Both the position numbers and the translations under genes were made by a program. Source: Bradyrhizobium hereditatis (GTDB lineage: Bacteria; Pseudomonadota; Alphaproteobacteria; Rhizobiales; Xanthobacteraceae). From it: DNA of 64,000 nucleotides. Under the pieces are notes generated by a model, which did no database searches, was not told the origin of the DNA, and saw only the letters and a program-made list of their open reading frames with translations. Shown piece by piece: positions 1 to 8,299 of the stretch. The stretch is from contig NZ_JAGKJK010000023.1 of the NCBI RefSeq assembly GCF_020329435.1, positions 1-64,000 of the forward strand. Direction: 5' to 3'. Every line of letters begins with the position of its first letter. Within the stretch, counting starts at the first letter, position 1.

Positions 1-128
1 CGGAACCAGGCGATCAGCGCCTCCGGCTCGCTCGCCACCTTGGCCTCGCGCAAAATCTTGCCGTTGGCATCAACAACACACACGCTCGAGCATTCCAATG
101 ACACGTCGATTCCGGCATAGTGGTTCAT
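1..128 (-). CDS. IS110-family transposase, N-terminal part (cut by window edge)
   Basis: The minus strand from the ATG at 126-128 encodes MNHYAGIDVSLECSSVCVVD and continues to the window edge, about 42 residues. The start (YAGIDVSLE followed by VCVVD) is the first strand and first catalytic Asp of the RuvC-like DEDD domain of IS110 transposases, enzymes that recombine DNA through a serine-containing C-terminal domain guided by an element-encoded RNA. Only the N-terminus is visible, so the DEDD triad, the Tnp_20 domain and intactness cannot be judged. The non-coding end of the element follows at about 129-310. Family assignment is firm; whether the copy is active is unknown. Confidence 0.85.
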   Translation of the reverse strand, partial: MNHYAGIDVSLECSSVCVVDANGKILREAKVASEPEALIAWF

Positions 129-201
129 GGTCGTCTCTCCTCGATGCTTGGAGCGAGGTCCGTCCTCGACTCCGTTTACACCATCAGTGTGAGGGACGAC
201 C

Positions 202-271
202 GCCTCCCAAGCCAGCCGCGCGACGCGCGCTACCACATTGCGCCGTAGCTAGCGCGGCTGGCTTGGGAGGC
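202..271. repeat. Perfect 20-bp inverted repeat in IS110 leader
   Basis: Arms 202-221 (GCCTCCCAAGCCAGCCGCGC) and 252-271 are exact reverse complements, separated by 30 nt. A second small hairpin, CCCGT (279-283) with ACGGG (294-298), follows. The arms could be subterminal repeats of the element or the stem of a structured transcript. They lie outside any supported gene. Confidence 0.75.
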
Positions 272-324
272 CTCGGGGCCCGTTACCCCATCTACGGGTT
301 CACGATTTCAACAGAGAGAAGAGC

Positions 325-1407
325 ATGACAACGCCCCTCGCCGCCAAGATCGCCCGCGAATACGGCACGCCGTGCGCCGTGATCGACATGGACCGGGTCG
401 AACGCAACATCGCCCGGGTCCAGGTCGCTTGCGACAAGGCCGGCGTCGCCAACCGGCCGCACATCAAGACGCACAAGAGCCCGATGCTGGCGCAGATGCA
501 GGTCGCGGCGGGCGCGAAGGGCATCACGTGCCAAAAGCTCGGCGAAGCCGAGGTGATGGCGGAGGCCGGGATCGACGATATCCTGATCAGCTACAATCTG
601 ATCGGCGAGGAGAAGATGGCCCGCCTCGCTGCGCTGCAGGCCAAGGCCACCATGACAGTCGCCGCCGACAATTCGGTCGTCGTCGCCGACCTGCCGAAAG
701 CCGCTGCTGCATCCGGGCGCACGCTCAACGTCGTGGTGGAATGTGACACGGGCCGCAAGCGCGCCGGTGTCGAAACGCCGGCCGAGGCGATTGCACTTGC
801 CCGTGAGATCGCTGGCTCCAAGGGACTGCAGTTTGCAGGCTTCATGCTCTACCCAACCGAGACCGGCTGGGCCGAGGCGCAAAAGTTTTTCGACGAGGCG
901 CTGGCCGGCGTCCGCGCGCATGGGCTTGATGCTGCGATGGTTTCAACCGGCGGCTCGCCGAACCTGAAGAACCTCGGCAAGCTCAAGGGCGCGACCGAGC
1001 ATCGGCCTGGCACCTATATCTATAATGACCGCATGCAGGTCGCTGCCGGCGTCGCCGAATGGGATGATTGCGCGCTCAACATCTACTCCACGGTGGTCAG
1101 CCGCGCTGGGCCAGAGCGCGGCATTCTCGACGCCGGCTCGAAAACGCTGACCTCGGATCCGGGCGGCGGGCTCGACGGTTACGGGCTGATCCTGGAGCAT
1201 CCGGAAGCCAAGATCGCGCGCTTTGCGGAAGAGCACGGCTTTCTCGACCTTACCCGCAGCAACACGCGGCCCAATGTCGGTGACGTCGTGCGGATCGTGC
1301 CCAACCATGTCTGCGTCGTCGTCAACATGATGGACGAGGTGGTAATGGTGCGCGGCGAGGAGATCATCGGCACGCTGCCGGTCGCGGCAAGGGGGAAGTT
1401 GCGGTAG
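325..1407 (+). CDS. DSD1-family PLP enzyme (D-threonine aldolase / D-serine dehydratase-like)
   Basis: A 360-residue fold-type III PLP enzyme with an alanine-racemase-like N-terminal barrel. PLP-lysine motif RPHIKTHK lies at about 45-51 (K48 predicted to bind PLP) and the C-terminal metal motif PNHVC at about 326-330 (H328 and C330), the pair that holds the divalent metal in D-threonine aldolases and eukaryotic-type D-serine dehydratases. The expected reaction is cleavage or dehydration of a D-beta-hydroxy amino acid (D-threonine, D-serine or D-3-hydroxyaspartate) in the cytoplasm; the sequence does not say which. Length is normal. The start at 325 has AGAGAAG about 8 nt upstream. It stands alone between the IS110 end and a convergent flavoprotein gene. 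Confidence 0.85.
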   Translation: MTTPLAAKIAREYGTPCAVIDMDRVERNIARVQVACDKAGVANRPHIKTHKSPMLAQMQVAAGAKGITCQKLGEAEVMAEAGIDDILISYNLIGEEKMARLAALQAKATMTVAADNSVVVADLPKAAAASGRTLNVVVECDTGRKRAGVETPAEAIALAREIAGSKGLQFAGFMLYPTETGWAEAQKFFDEALAGVRAHGLDAAMVSTGGSPNLKNLGKLKGATEHRPGTYIYNDRMQVAAGVAEWDDCALNIYSTVVSRAGPERGILDAGSKTLTSDPGGGLDGYGLILEHPEAKIARFAEEHGFLDLTRSNTRPNVGDVVRIVPNHVCVVVNMMDEVVMVRGEEIIGTLPVAARGKLR

Positions 1408-1426
1408 CGCCCAACATCATCGAGGA

Positions 1427-1517
1427 TTCGTAGGATGGGTAAAGCGCAGCGAAACCCATCATCCATCAGCTCGGCAATTCCCGATGGGTTTCGCTCCGCT
1501 CTACCTATCTTACGAAT
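1427..1517. repeat. Intergenic palindromic repeat, family A (CGTAGGRTGGG type)
   Basis: Left arm begins CGTAGGATGGGTAAAGCG and the right arm is its imperfect reverse complement ending CTATCTTACGA, with another inverted pair (AAACCCATC / GATGGGTTT) inside. A related copy lies at 35655-35751. It overlaps the last codons and stop of the flavoprotein gene that ends at 1510, so that gene's C-terminus derives partly from the repeat. Confidence 0.7.
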
Positions 1518-2739
1518 TGAGCCACTTCAACGCGCCGCGCCCCGCGGCCGCTCCCGTGGCAAAGGACGCCTGCAAGAGATAGCCACCTGTCGGCGCTTCC
1601 CAGTCCAGCATCTCACCCGCCGCGAACACGCCGGGCAAGCGGCGGAGCATGAAAGCGTCGTCGACTTCGTCAAACGATATCCCGCCGGCCGTCGAAATCG
1701 CGCGAGCGATCGGCGCGACACCGTTGAGCTGCACCGGCACCGCTTGGATCAAACGGGCCAAATCGGCGGGAGGAAGCGAAGCTAGCGTCATCCGCGATGC
1801 CTTGGCGGCCTCCTGCAAGAGGCCGATCGCGACGGGTGAAAGATTTGCCGCCTTGCGCAGAAAATTTGAGAAAGACTGCTTGCCCTTTGCAGTCGACAAT
1901 TTCGTCGTCAGTTCGCCGACATCCACGTCAGGACGCAGGGCGATATTAAGCGTGGCTTTTCCATCACGCAGGATCGCCTCGCGCAATGCGGCTGACAGCG
2001 CGTAGATTGCGCCACCTTCGATGCCAGTGCGGGTGATGATGGCTTCTCCGCGAACGCCGTGCCTGCCGAATGCCAGAGCCACGCCCTTGAGCGGCTGGCC
2101 TTCAAAACGTTCGCGGAAAATATCCGACCAAGAGACAGTGAAGCCGGAATTTGCCGGCCTGAGTGGCGATATCTTCACGCCTCTCGCCGAAAGGATCTCC
2201 GCCCACGCGCCATCGGAGCCGAGCCGCGGCCAGCTTGCACCGCCGAGCGCGAGCACCGTTGCATCGGCATCGATGATGCGCGAGCCGCCCGGCGATTGAA
2301 AACACAAGTGGCCCTGCTCGTCCCAGCCGGTCCAGCGGTGACGCAGCTTCAACTTTACGCCCATCGTATCCAGCCGCCGCAGCCAGGCTCGTAGCAAGGG
2401 CGACGCCTTGAAGGCTTTTGGGAACACGCGGCCACTGGAACCGACAAAGGTTTCCTGCCCCAGCACCTCGCTCCAGTCGCGCAAGGCCTGCGACGGAAAT
2501 GCTTCGATCGCGGCTTTCAGATGCGGCGTTGCCTCGCGGTAACGGGCAAGAAATGCGGGCAACGGCTCGCTATGGGTAAGGTTGAGCCCGCCTCGCCCGG
2601 CCATCAGGAATTTGCGGCCGGCCGACGGCATCGCGTCATAGACGGTGACGGCGGCACCGCCCTGCGCGAGCACTTCGGCTGCCATCAGGCCGGCGGGGCC
2701 GGCGCCGATGATGGCGACGTGTTGTGAAGTCGTAGGCAT
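1510..2739 (-). CDS. HI0933/YhiN-like FAD-binding flavoprotein
   Basis: About 409 residues. The dinucleotide-binding motif IIGAGPAGLMAAEV lies at the N-terminus, followed by the family signature AGRGGLNLTHSE and, near the C-terminus, GVFAAGEMLDWEAPTGGYLLQ, which closes the FAD site. This matches the HI0933-like (aminoacetone-oxidase-named) flavoproteins, whose physiological substrate is not established. I take the ATG at 2737-2739 (MPTTSQHV) as start; a longer reading to 2814 only adds translated intergenic repeat. It is the last gene of the minus-strand run starting at mmsA, but a 152-nt repeat-filled gap separates it from the SDR gene, so co-transcription is uncertain. Confidence 0.85.
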   Translation of the reverse strand: MPTTSQHVAIIGAGPAGLMAAEVLAQGGAAVTVYDAMPSAGRKFLMAGRGGLNLTHSEPLPAFLARYREATPHLKAAIEAFPSQALRDWSEVLGQETFVGSSGRVFPKAFKASPLLRAWLRRLDTMGVKLKLRHRWTGWDEQGHLCFQSPGGSRIIDADATVLALGGASWPRLGSDGAWAEILSARGVKISPLRPANSGFTVSWSDIFRERFEGQPLKGVALAFGRHGVRGEAIITRTGIEGGAIYALSAALREAILRDGKATLNIALRPDVDVGELTTKLSTAKGKQSFSNFLRKAANLSPVAIGLLQEAAKASRMTLASLPPADLARLIQAVPVQLNGVAPIARAISTAGGISFDEVDDAFMLRRLPGVFAAGEMLDWEAPTGGYLLQASFATGAAAGRGALKWLNS

Positions 2740-2776
2740 GGTGTGAGTGTAGGCCGAATTGGCCGCCACAATAACA

Positions 2777-2868
2777 GTCGTCATGCCCGGGCTTGACCCG
2801 GGCATCCACGTCAACTTCGGGCGGTGACAGAGACGTGGATGGCCGGGTCAAGCCCGGCCATGACGAGA
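2777..2868. repeat. Intergenic palindromic repeat, family B (GTCATGCCCGGGCTTGACCC)
   Basis: Two nested palindromes: TCATGCCCGGGCTTGACCCG at about 2781-2800 and the mirrored GGCCGGGTCAAGCCCGGCCA near 2841-2860, ending TGACGAG. The unit can fold into a long hairpin between two co-directional genes. The same family recurs at 3829-3940. Confidence 0.8.
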
Positions 2869-2891
2869 GAATGTAACCGACGCAACGGCGC

Positions 2892-3809
2892 TTACAACTT
2901 GATCCCCGCCCGCGCCGCGGCCTGCGCGACATACTTCTGCGTCTGCTCGAACGCGCCCTGCAGTGCCTTGGCGTTGGAAGTGTCGCTGATCTCCGCAAAA
3001 TGCGCCGCGATCGCGTCCGGCGTCCATTCCGACTCCGGCAGGTTGATGCCTTCGGTCTCGATGATCTTGATCACCGCGAAGGAGCCGGCGCCCGCGCCCA
3101 TGATGGTGCGGGTTGGCGCGTCCTCGCTGAGCAGATATTCCACCGCCGGCGTGATCGCCTCGGGCTTCATCAAGGCCAGCGCCTGCGGCGGCAACAGCTC
3201 TTCCGTCATCCGGGTCGCAGCCGTCGGCGAGATCGTGTTCACGCGGATGTTGTTCTTGCGGCCCTCCTCGGCCAGCACGTTCATCAGGCCGACCATGCCG
3301 GCCTTGGCCGCGCCGTAATTGGCCTGGCCGAAATTGCCGAACAGGCCGGACGACGAGGTGGTGACGACGATGCGTCCGTAATTGCGATCGCGCATGCCGG
3401 CCCACACCGCCTTGCAGCAATAGAAAGTGCCGACGAGATGGACGTCCAGCACCTTCTGAAAATCTGCGACTTCCATCTTGCCGAAGGATTTGTCGCGCAG
3501 GATACCGGCATTGGCGCACAAGAGATCGACGCTGCCCCATTCCTTGGTGGCGCGCTCGACCATGGCGGAGACCTGCTCAAAATTCGAGACGTCGGCGCCG
3601 TCGGCCATCGCGGTGCCGCCCGCTTTACGGATTTCCTCGACCACGGCTTCGGCCGGCGACAGCGAGCCGCCGGTGCCGTCACGCGCGCCGCCGAAATCGT
3701 TGACCACCACTTTGGCGCCGCGGCTCGCCAGCCCCAGCGCATGCGCCCGTCCAAGACCATTGCCCGCGCCGGTGACGATTGCGACGCGTCCGTCAAACCC
3801 GATTGCCAT
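2892..3809 (-). CDS. SDR-family 3-hydroxyacyl-CoA dehydrogenase-like protein
   Basis: A 305-residue short-chain dehydrogenase. NAD-binding TGAGNGLGRA lies at residues 13-22, the loop VVVNDFGGARDGTGGS near 34-49, NAG at 100-102, SSSG at 152-155 and the catalytic pair Y165/K169 in YGAAKAG. The NDFGG(A/x)RDG loop and total length match the dehydrogenase half of the peroxisomal multifunctional enzyme type 2 group, which oxidises (3R)-hydroxyacyl-CoA. The next gene upstream in the operon is a MaoC (R)-hydratase, the usual partner step. The chosen ATG (3807-3809) avoids a 23-residue extension made of repeat DNA. Substrate chain type is inferred. Confidence 0.85.
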   Translation of the reverse strand: MAIGFDGRVAIVTGAGNGLGRAHALGLASRGAKVVVNDFGGARDGTGGSLSPAEAVVEEIRKAGGTAMADGADVSNFEQVSAMVERATKEWGSVDLLCANAGILRDKSFGKMEVADFQKVLDVHLVGTFYCCKAVWAGMRDRNYGRIVVTTSSSGLFGNFGQANYGAAKAGMVGLMNVLAEEGRKNNIRVNTISPTAATRMTEELLPPQALALMKPEAITPAVEYLLSEDAPTRTIMGAGAGSFAVIKIIETEGINLPESEWTPDAIAAHFAEISDTSNAKALQGAFEQTQKYVAQAAARAGIKL

Positions 3810-3828
3810 GAGTGGAATTCCCGGATTC

Positions 3829-3940
3829 TCGTCATGCCCCGGGGCCTGCCCCGACTTGATCGGGGGTGACCAGGGCATCCATCAAAATGAAGGGCTTTTT
3901 GAGCAGTGATGGATTGCCGGGTCAAGCCCGGCAATGACGG
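3829..3940. repeat. Intergenic palindromic repeat, family B, second copy
   Basis: It starts GTCATGCCCCGGGGCCTGCC at 3831 and ends with GCCGGGTCAAGCCCGGCAAT and GACGG at about 3917-3940. It lies in the 137-nt gap between the MaoC and SDR genes. Confidence 0.75.
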
Positions 3941-3946
3941 CAGCGG

Positions 3947-4426
3947 TCAGTTGAAATAGATCAGGCCAATCCAGTCAGCGACCAAGGCCGGCTTTTCCTC
4001 GCCCTCGATCTCGACGGTGACGTTGGTGCGCGACAGCAGCTCTTTCGGCTTGCGCAACTTTGCTTCCGCGAGCGTAAACCGGCCGCGGACGCGCGAGCCG
4101 GCCCGCACCGGGGAGAGGAAGCGCAGCTTGTCAAAACCGTAATTGACGCCCATCGACGTGCCCTCGATGACCGGCATCACCTCATAGGACATGATGCTCA
4201 TCAAGGACATCGTCAGGAAGCCGTGCGCGATGGTGTTGCCGAACGCGGTTTCCTTTTTCGCCCTTTCAGGATCGACGTGGATGAACTGATGGTCCTCGAT
4301 CACGTCGGCATAGACGTTGATCCTGTTTTGGTCGATCAGGTGCCACGACGATACGCCGATCTCCTTGCCGACCATGGCCTGATAGGCCGATAGCGAGACC
4401 GGCGGCTTCTTCCAGACTTCGTTCAT
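3947..4426 (-). CDS. MaoC-family (R)-specific enoyl-CoA hydratase
   Basis: A 159-residue single hot-dog-fold protein. The hydratase signature is visible as DVIEDHQFIHVDPE followed by FGNTIAHGFLT, giving the Asp and His that hydrate trans-2-enoyl-CoA to (3R)-hydroxyacyl-CoA. Length is normal for the PhaJ/MaoC single-domain class. Its ATG lies only 3 nt downstream of the acyl-CoA synthetase stop, so the two are surely co-transcribed. With the SDR downstream the three genes give activation, hydration and oxidation of an acyl chain. Confidence 0.9.
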   Translation of the reverse strand: MNEVWKKPPVSLSAYQAMVGKEIGVSSWHLIDQNRINVYADVIEDHQFIHVDPERAKKETAFGNTIAHGFLTMSLMSIMSYEVMPVIEGTSMGVNYGFDKLRFLSPVRAGSRVRGRFTLAEAKLRKPKELLSRTNVTVEIEGEEKPALVADWIGLIYFN

Positions 4427-4429
4427 TCG

Positions 4430-6160
4430 TTAAGTCTCCAGCCCGGCGGTCCGCACCTTCTGCAGCTCCGGGAATTCTTCTTCGCGGAACTCGGCGCCGC
4501 GCAACGCATCGCTGCGATTATTCTCTTGTTCAAGCCGGCGCAACTGCACGCGGCGGATCTTGCCGGAAATCGTCTTCGGCAGTTCCGTCACCAGCTCGAT
4601 CTTCCTGATGCGCTTGAACGGGGCGAGCCTTGTGTGCAGATGCTTGAAGATGGAGAGCGCCGTCTCCGGCGAACGCTCCACGCCCGATGTCAGCAGCACA
4701 TAGGCCTTGGGGATGGCGAGCCTGATCGGATCGGGGCTTGGAACGACCGCGGCTTCCGCAACCTGCTCATGCTCCAGCAAAACGCTTTCCAGCTCGAACG
4801 GGCTGATGCGGTAATCGGAAGATTTGAAGACGTCGTCGGAGCGGCCGACGAAAGTGAGGTAGCCCTCATCATCCGCAAACACGACGTCGCCCGATCGGTA
4901 GAGATCGCCGTCTGCCCCGCTCAATTTGCCGTCCTCTCCTTGATAGCCCTGCATCAGGCCGGCGGGACGGTCGGCGCCCAGCAGCAGCGTCACCTCGCCC
5001 TCCTTGGTGATGTTACCGTCGATATCGGTAATCTGCACGCGATAGCCCGGCAGCGGGCGGCCCATCGAACCGATCTTGACCTTCTGGCCCGGAGAATTGC
5101 CGGCGAGCGCGGTGGTTTCGGTCTGACCGTACCCGTCGCGGATAGTGAGGCCCCACGCCGCCTTCACCTGATCGATCACTTCCGGGTTGAGCGGCTCGCC
5201 GGCGCCGCAGGCCTCGCGCAGGCTGACCTTGAAATCGGCGAGCTTCTCCTGAATGAACAGCCGCCACACCGTCGGCGGTGCGCACAGCGTGGTGACGCCG
5301 CAGCGGCCGATCGTTGCGAGCAACGCCTTGGCGTCGAAGCGCGGCTGGTTGACCACGAAGACGGTAGCCGCTGCATTCCACGGCGCGAAGAAACAGCTCC
5401 AGGCATGCTTGGCCCAGCCCGGCGAAGAAATGTTGAGATGCACGTCGCCCGGCTGCAGGCCGAGCCAGAACATCGTCGAGAGGTGGCCAACCGGATAGCT
5501 GCGCTGACTGTGCCGCACCAGCTTTGGCTTGGCCGTGGTGCCCGAGGTGAAATAGAGCAGCATCGGGTCGTCGGCGTTGGTCGGTCCATCCGGCGCAAAT
5601 GCTTCGGAAGCACTCGCCGCTTCCTCGAAAGGTAGCCAGCCATCGTGCTTCGTCGTCGCGCCGACCACGATCCGCACCAGTCTGTCGCCTCCGATGCCGG
5701 CAAATTTTGTTACTTGATCTTGCGTGGCGACCACCGCCCTCGCCTTGCCGCGGTCGAGCCGGTCGCGCAGTTCGTCAGGCGTGAGCAGCGTGGTGGCGGG
5801 GATCACGACGACGCCGAGCTTCATCGCGGCCAGCATGGTCTCCCACAGCGGCACGACATTGCCGAGCAGGAGGAGCAGATGATCGCCGCGCTTCAGCCCC
5901 TGCGCGCGCAGGAAGTTGGCGACCTGGTTGGAGCGGCGCGATAGATTGCCGAATGAAAGCTTCGTCTCCTTGTCGCCGGGATCGACGATCCAGAGCGCAG
6001 CGCGGTCCCGGCTGTCAGGATTTTGCGCCAGTTCCGCATCGAACCAGTCGAGCGCCCAGTTGAACGGAACCGGATCCGGCCAGCGAAATCCCTTCACGGC
6101 CGCATCGTAGTCGGTGCGGTGCTTGAGCAGAAAGGCGCGCGCTTCCTGGAAGGTCGTCAT
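4430..6160 (-). CDS. AMP-binding acyl-CoA synthetase
   Basis: A 576-residue adenylate-forming ligase. Motifs in order: phosphate loop YFTSGTTAKPKLVRHS, adenine site DGYGQTETT, hinge YRSGDVVFADDEGYLTFVGR with the following DDVFKSSDYRISPFE, and C-terminal lysine motif LPKTISGKIRR. This makes it an acyl- or aryl-CoA synthetase (ATP + CoA + acid to acyl-CoA + AMP + PPi). The medium-chain/benzoate-like layout fits better than acetyl-CoA synthetase, but the acid cannot be named. Start chosen at the ATG 6158-6160 (MTTFQEARAF). A longer frame to 6259 reads through an intergenic repeat. mmsB lies 144 nt upstream across that repeat. Confidence 0.88.
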   Translation of the reverse strand: MTTFQEARAFLLKHRTDYDAAVKGFRWPDPVPFNWALDWFDAELAQNPDSRDRAALWIVDPGDKETKLSFGNLSRRSNQVANFLRAQGLKRGDHLLLLLGNVVPLWETMLAAMKLGVVVIPATTLLTPDELRDRLDRGKARAVVATQDQVTKFAGIGGDRLVRIVVGATTKHDGWLPFEEAASASEAFAPDGPTNADDPMLLYFTSGTTAKPKLVRHSQRSYPVGHLSTMFWLGLQPGDVHLNISSPGWAKHAWSCFFAPWNAAATVFVVNQPRFDAKALLATIGRCGVTTLCAPPTVWRLFIQEKLADFKVSLREACGAGEPLNPEVIDQVKAAWGLTIRDGYGQTETTALAGNSPGQKVKIGSMGRPLPGYRVQITDIDGNITKEGEVTLLLGADRPAGLMQGYQGEDGKLSGADGDLYRSGDVVFADDEGYLTFVGRSDDVFKSSDYRISPFELESVLLEHEQVAEAAVVPSPDPIRLAIPKAYVLLTSGVERSPETALSIFKHLHTRLAPFKRIRKIELVTELPKTISGKIRRVQLRRLEQENNRSDALRGAEFREEEFPELQKVRTAGLET

Positions 6161-6191
6161 ACTCTTCTCTCTGATGCCTCCACACTCACGA

Positions 6192-6298
6192 CCGTCATCC
6201 TGAGGAGCCGCGCCTGCGCGGCATCTCGAAGGATGGGCCACGCACACCGCCTTTATCATCCTTCGAGGCTCGCTGTCGCTCGCACCTCAGGATGACGC
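6192..6298. repeat. Intergenic palindromic repeat, family C (CGTCATCCTGAGGAGC)
   Basis: Left end CCGTCATCCTGAGGAGCCGC, right end CACCTCAGGATGACG, with inner TCTCGAAGGATGGG / CATCCTTCGAGG arms. It separates mmsB from the acyl-CoA synthetase gene. Relatives lie at 18019-18126 and 26287-26402. Confidence 0.8.
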
Positions 6299-6304
6299 CA
6301 TAGA

Positions 6305-7192
6305 TCATTTCGCAGCGAGACTCCTAACGTGCTGGATAATACCGGAAAAATCCACCCCGCCATGGCCGGCGGCGTCGAAGGCCTTGTAAATCTCCTGCGC
6401 ATGCTTGCCGAGTGGCGTCACGGCCCCAGTCGCGTTGGCGGCGTCCTGCGCCAGCGTCAGGTCCTTCACCATCAGATTGGAGGCGAAGCCCGGCTTGTAG
6501 CCGTTGTTGGCGGGCGACGTCGGCACCGGGCCGGGGACTGGGCAATAGGAGGTGAGCGCCCAGCACTGGCCCGAGGAGGTCGAGGCGACGTCGAACAGCG
6601 CCTGATGCGACAGGCCGAGTTTTTCGGCGAGCGCAAAGGCCTCGCCGACGCCGATCATGGTAATGCCGAGGATCATGTTGTTGCAGATCTTGGCCGCCTG
6701 CCCGGCACCCGCGCCGCCGCAATGGACGATCTTCTTGCCCATGTTCTCCAGCACAGGCTTTGCCGCCGCAAAGGCCTTCTCCTCGCCGCCGCACATGAAG
6801 GTCAGCGTCGCGGCCTTGGCGCCGCCGGTGCCGCCCGACACCGGTGCATCCACCGAGAGCATGTCGTTCTTGGCGGCCAGCGCATGCGCCTGCTTGGCGC
6901 TTTCGACGTCGATGGTCGAGCAATCGATGATCAGCGTACCCTTGGACATGACAGGAACGACCTCGTTCCAGACCGACAGCACATGCTTGCCCGCCGGCAG
7001 CATGGTGATGACGACATCGGCGCCCTTCACCGCTGCCGCCGAACTCTCGGCAATATCAGCGCCATCCGCCTTGGCCTGATCGCGCAACGCGGCAACCAGA
7101 TCGAACGCGGTGACCTTGTGGCCAGCCTTGACCAGATTGGCCGTCATCGGCCCGCCCATGTTGCCGAGGCCAATGAATGCGATATTTGCCAT
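6305..7192 (-). CDS. mmsB: 3-Hydroxyisobutyrate dehydrogenase
   Basis: A 295-residue beta-hydroxyacid dehydrogenase oxidising 3-hydroxyisobutyrate to methylmalonate semialdehyde with NAD+. Rossmann motif FIGLGNMGGPM is at residues 6-16, substrate-binding DAPVSGGTGGA at 115-125, and the catalytic lysine K168 lies in GQAAKICNN. The C-terminal helical domain is complete and length is typical. It follows the hydrolase gene by 33 nt, so product and substrate match across the operon. Confidence 0.95.
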   Translation of the reverse strand: MANIAFIGLGNMGGPMTANLVKAGHKVTAFDLVAALRDQAKADGADIAESSAAAVKGADVVITMLPAGKHVLSVWNEVVPVMSKGTLIIDCSTIDVESAKQAHALAAKNDMLSVDAPVSGGTGGAKAATLTFMCGGEEKAFAAAKPVLENMGKKIVHCGGAGAGQAAKICNNMILGITMIGVGEAFALAEKLGLSHQALFDVASTSSGQCWALTSYCPVPGPVPTSPANNGYKPGFASNLMVKDLTLAQDAANATGAVTPLGKHAQEIYKAFDAAGHGGVDFSGIIQHVRSLAAK

Positions 7193-7225
7193 CTCGAATC
7201 CTCCGCTTGCGATTGTTCTGTTTGA

Positions 7226-8299
7226 TCAGGGAAATTTCAGTTCATCGGCGCCGATCTCGGCGAAGTAAGGCGTGACCATTTCAGGCGTCACGTCCTCGAT
7301 CCGAGGCGGCGACCATTTTGGATTGCGGTCCTTGTCGATCACAGCAGCGCGCACGCCTTCGCGGAAATCGTCGCTGGCGAAGACTTCCAGTGCGGCGCGA
7401 TATTCCCTCGCCAAGCACTCCTCGAGCGACGACGCCGTGCGTGCGAGGCGCAATAGCTTCAGCGTCACCACCATCCCGCGCGGCGATTTTTCGCTGAGCG
7501 TCTTCAGCGTCGCCTGCGCGAAATCAGAACCATCGCGCTGCAGCGCCGCGATAATGTCTTCCATGCGATCGTGGGAGAACAGCGCATCGATCTTCGCCCG
7601 CTGCGCAGCGACCGGCCCGGCCGTCTCTCCAGTCGAGAAGCCCTCGATCAGTTTTTTGATGTCGGCCGATGTCGTGCCAAGCGCCACCTCCGTCAGCGCC
7701 GCACGCAAGGCCGGCAGTTTTGCTGACGGTACCACCGCATCAGCGAATTTTGCATGGATAGCATCCGGGCCATTCATGGTCTGCCCGGTCAATCCGAAAT
7801 AGGTGCCGATCTCGCCCGGCGAATGCGACAACAGCCATGTGCCGCCGACATCGGGGAAAAAGCCGAGACCGACCTCGGGCATCGCGAGCTTGGTCTTGTC
7901 GGTCACGACGCGGTGGCTGGAATGCGCAGAGAGCCCGACGCCGCCGCCCATCACGATGCCGTCCATGAAGGCGACATAGGGCTTCGGAAATTTCTTGATG
8001 CGGGCGTTGAGGATGTATTCGTCGCGCCAGAGGATCTTGCCGAGATCGCCCTTCACTTTAGAGCTTTCCCAGAGCGCGCGGATGTCGCCGCCGGCGCACA
8101 GGCCGCGCTCGCCCGCACCCTCCAGCAGAATTACGGCGACCGCGGGATCCGCCTCGAAGACATCGAGCGCCTTGTCGATATCGTGGAACATCTCCAGCGT
8201 CACGGCATTGATGGCCTTCGGCCGGTTCAGCCGGATAATGCCGGCCGAACCTTCCCTGCGCGCAATCAGGTCGCCTTCTGCACTGGCCGCATCCATCAT
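7226..8299 (-). CDS. 3-Hydroxyisobutyryl-CoA hydrolase
   Basis: A 357-residue crotonase-fold protein, longer than enoyl-CoA hydratases (about 260) and as expected for HIBCH enzymes. It has the hydrolase hallmarks GGGVGLSAHSSHR and MPEVGLGFFPDVGGTWLLS, whose Glu and Asp serve thioester hydrolysis, and the oxyanion segment ERGLCAGGDIRAL. It releases free 3-hydroxyisobutyrate, which mmsB next door oxidises. The start overlaps the acyl-CoA dehydrogenase stop (ATGA); two consecutive ATG codons (8297-8299 and 8294-8296) are both possible. Valine catabolism. Confidence 0.93.
   Translation of the reverse strand: MMDAASAEGDLIARREGSAGIIRLNRPKAINAVTLEMFHDIDKALDVFEADPAVAVILLEGAGERGLCAGGDIRALWESSKVKGDLGKILWRDEYILNARIKKFPKPYVAFMDGIVMGGGVGLSAHSSHRVVTDKTKLAMPEVGLGFFPDVGGTWLLSHSPGEIGTYFGLTGQTMNGPDAIHAKFADAVVPSAKLPALRAALTEVALGTTSADIKKLIEGFSTGETAGPVAAQRAKIDALFSHDRMEDIIAALQRDGSDFAQATLKTLSEKSPRGMVVTLKLLRLARTASSLEECLAREYRAALEVFASDDFREGVRAAVIDKDRNPKWSPPRIEDVTPEMVTPYFAEIGADELKFP

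Larger units (their letters stand above)
1..310 (-). mobile_element. IS110-family insertion sequence, 5' end
   Basis: This comprises the transposase 5' end plus about 180 nt of non-coding DNA before the next gene at 325. The right boundary is not certain because IS110 elements lack conventional terminal inverted repeats and often leave no target duplication. The leader contains a perfect 20-bp inverted repeat and a smaller hairpin. In the IS110 group the non-coding DNA upstream of the transposase is the end that encodes the bridge RNA, so this stretch is the expected place for it. Confidence 0.6.

Noticed and set aside
2740-2814. N-terminal extension of the flavoprotein
   Set aside because: Encoded by an intergenic palindromic repeat (MTWMPGSSPGMT); the Rossmann motif starts right after the later ATG.
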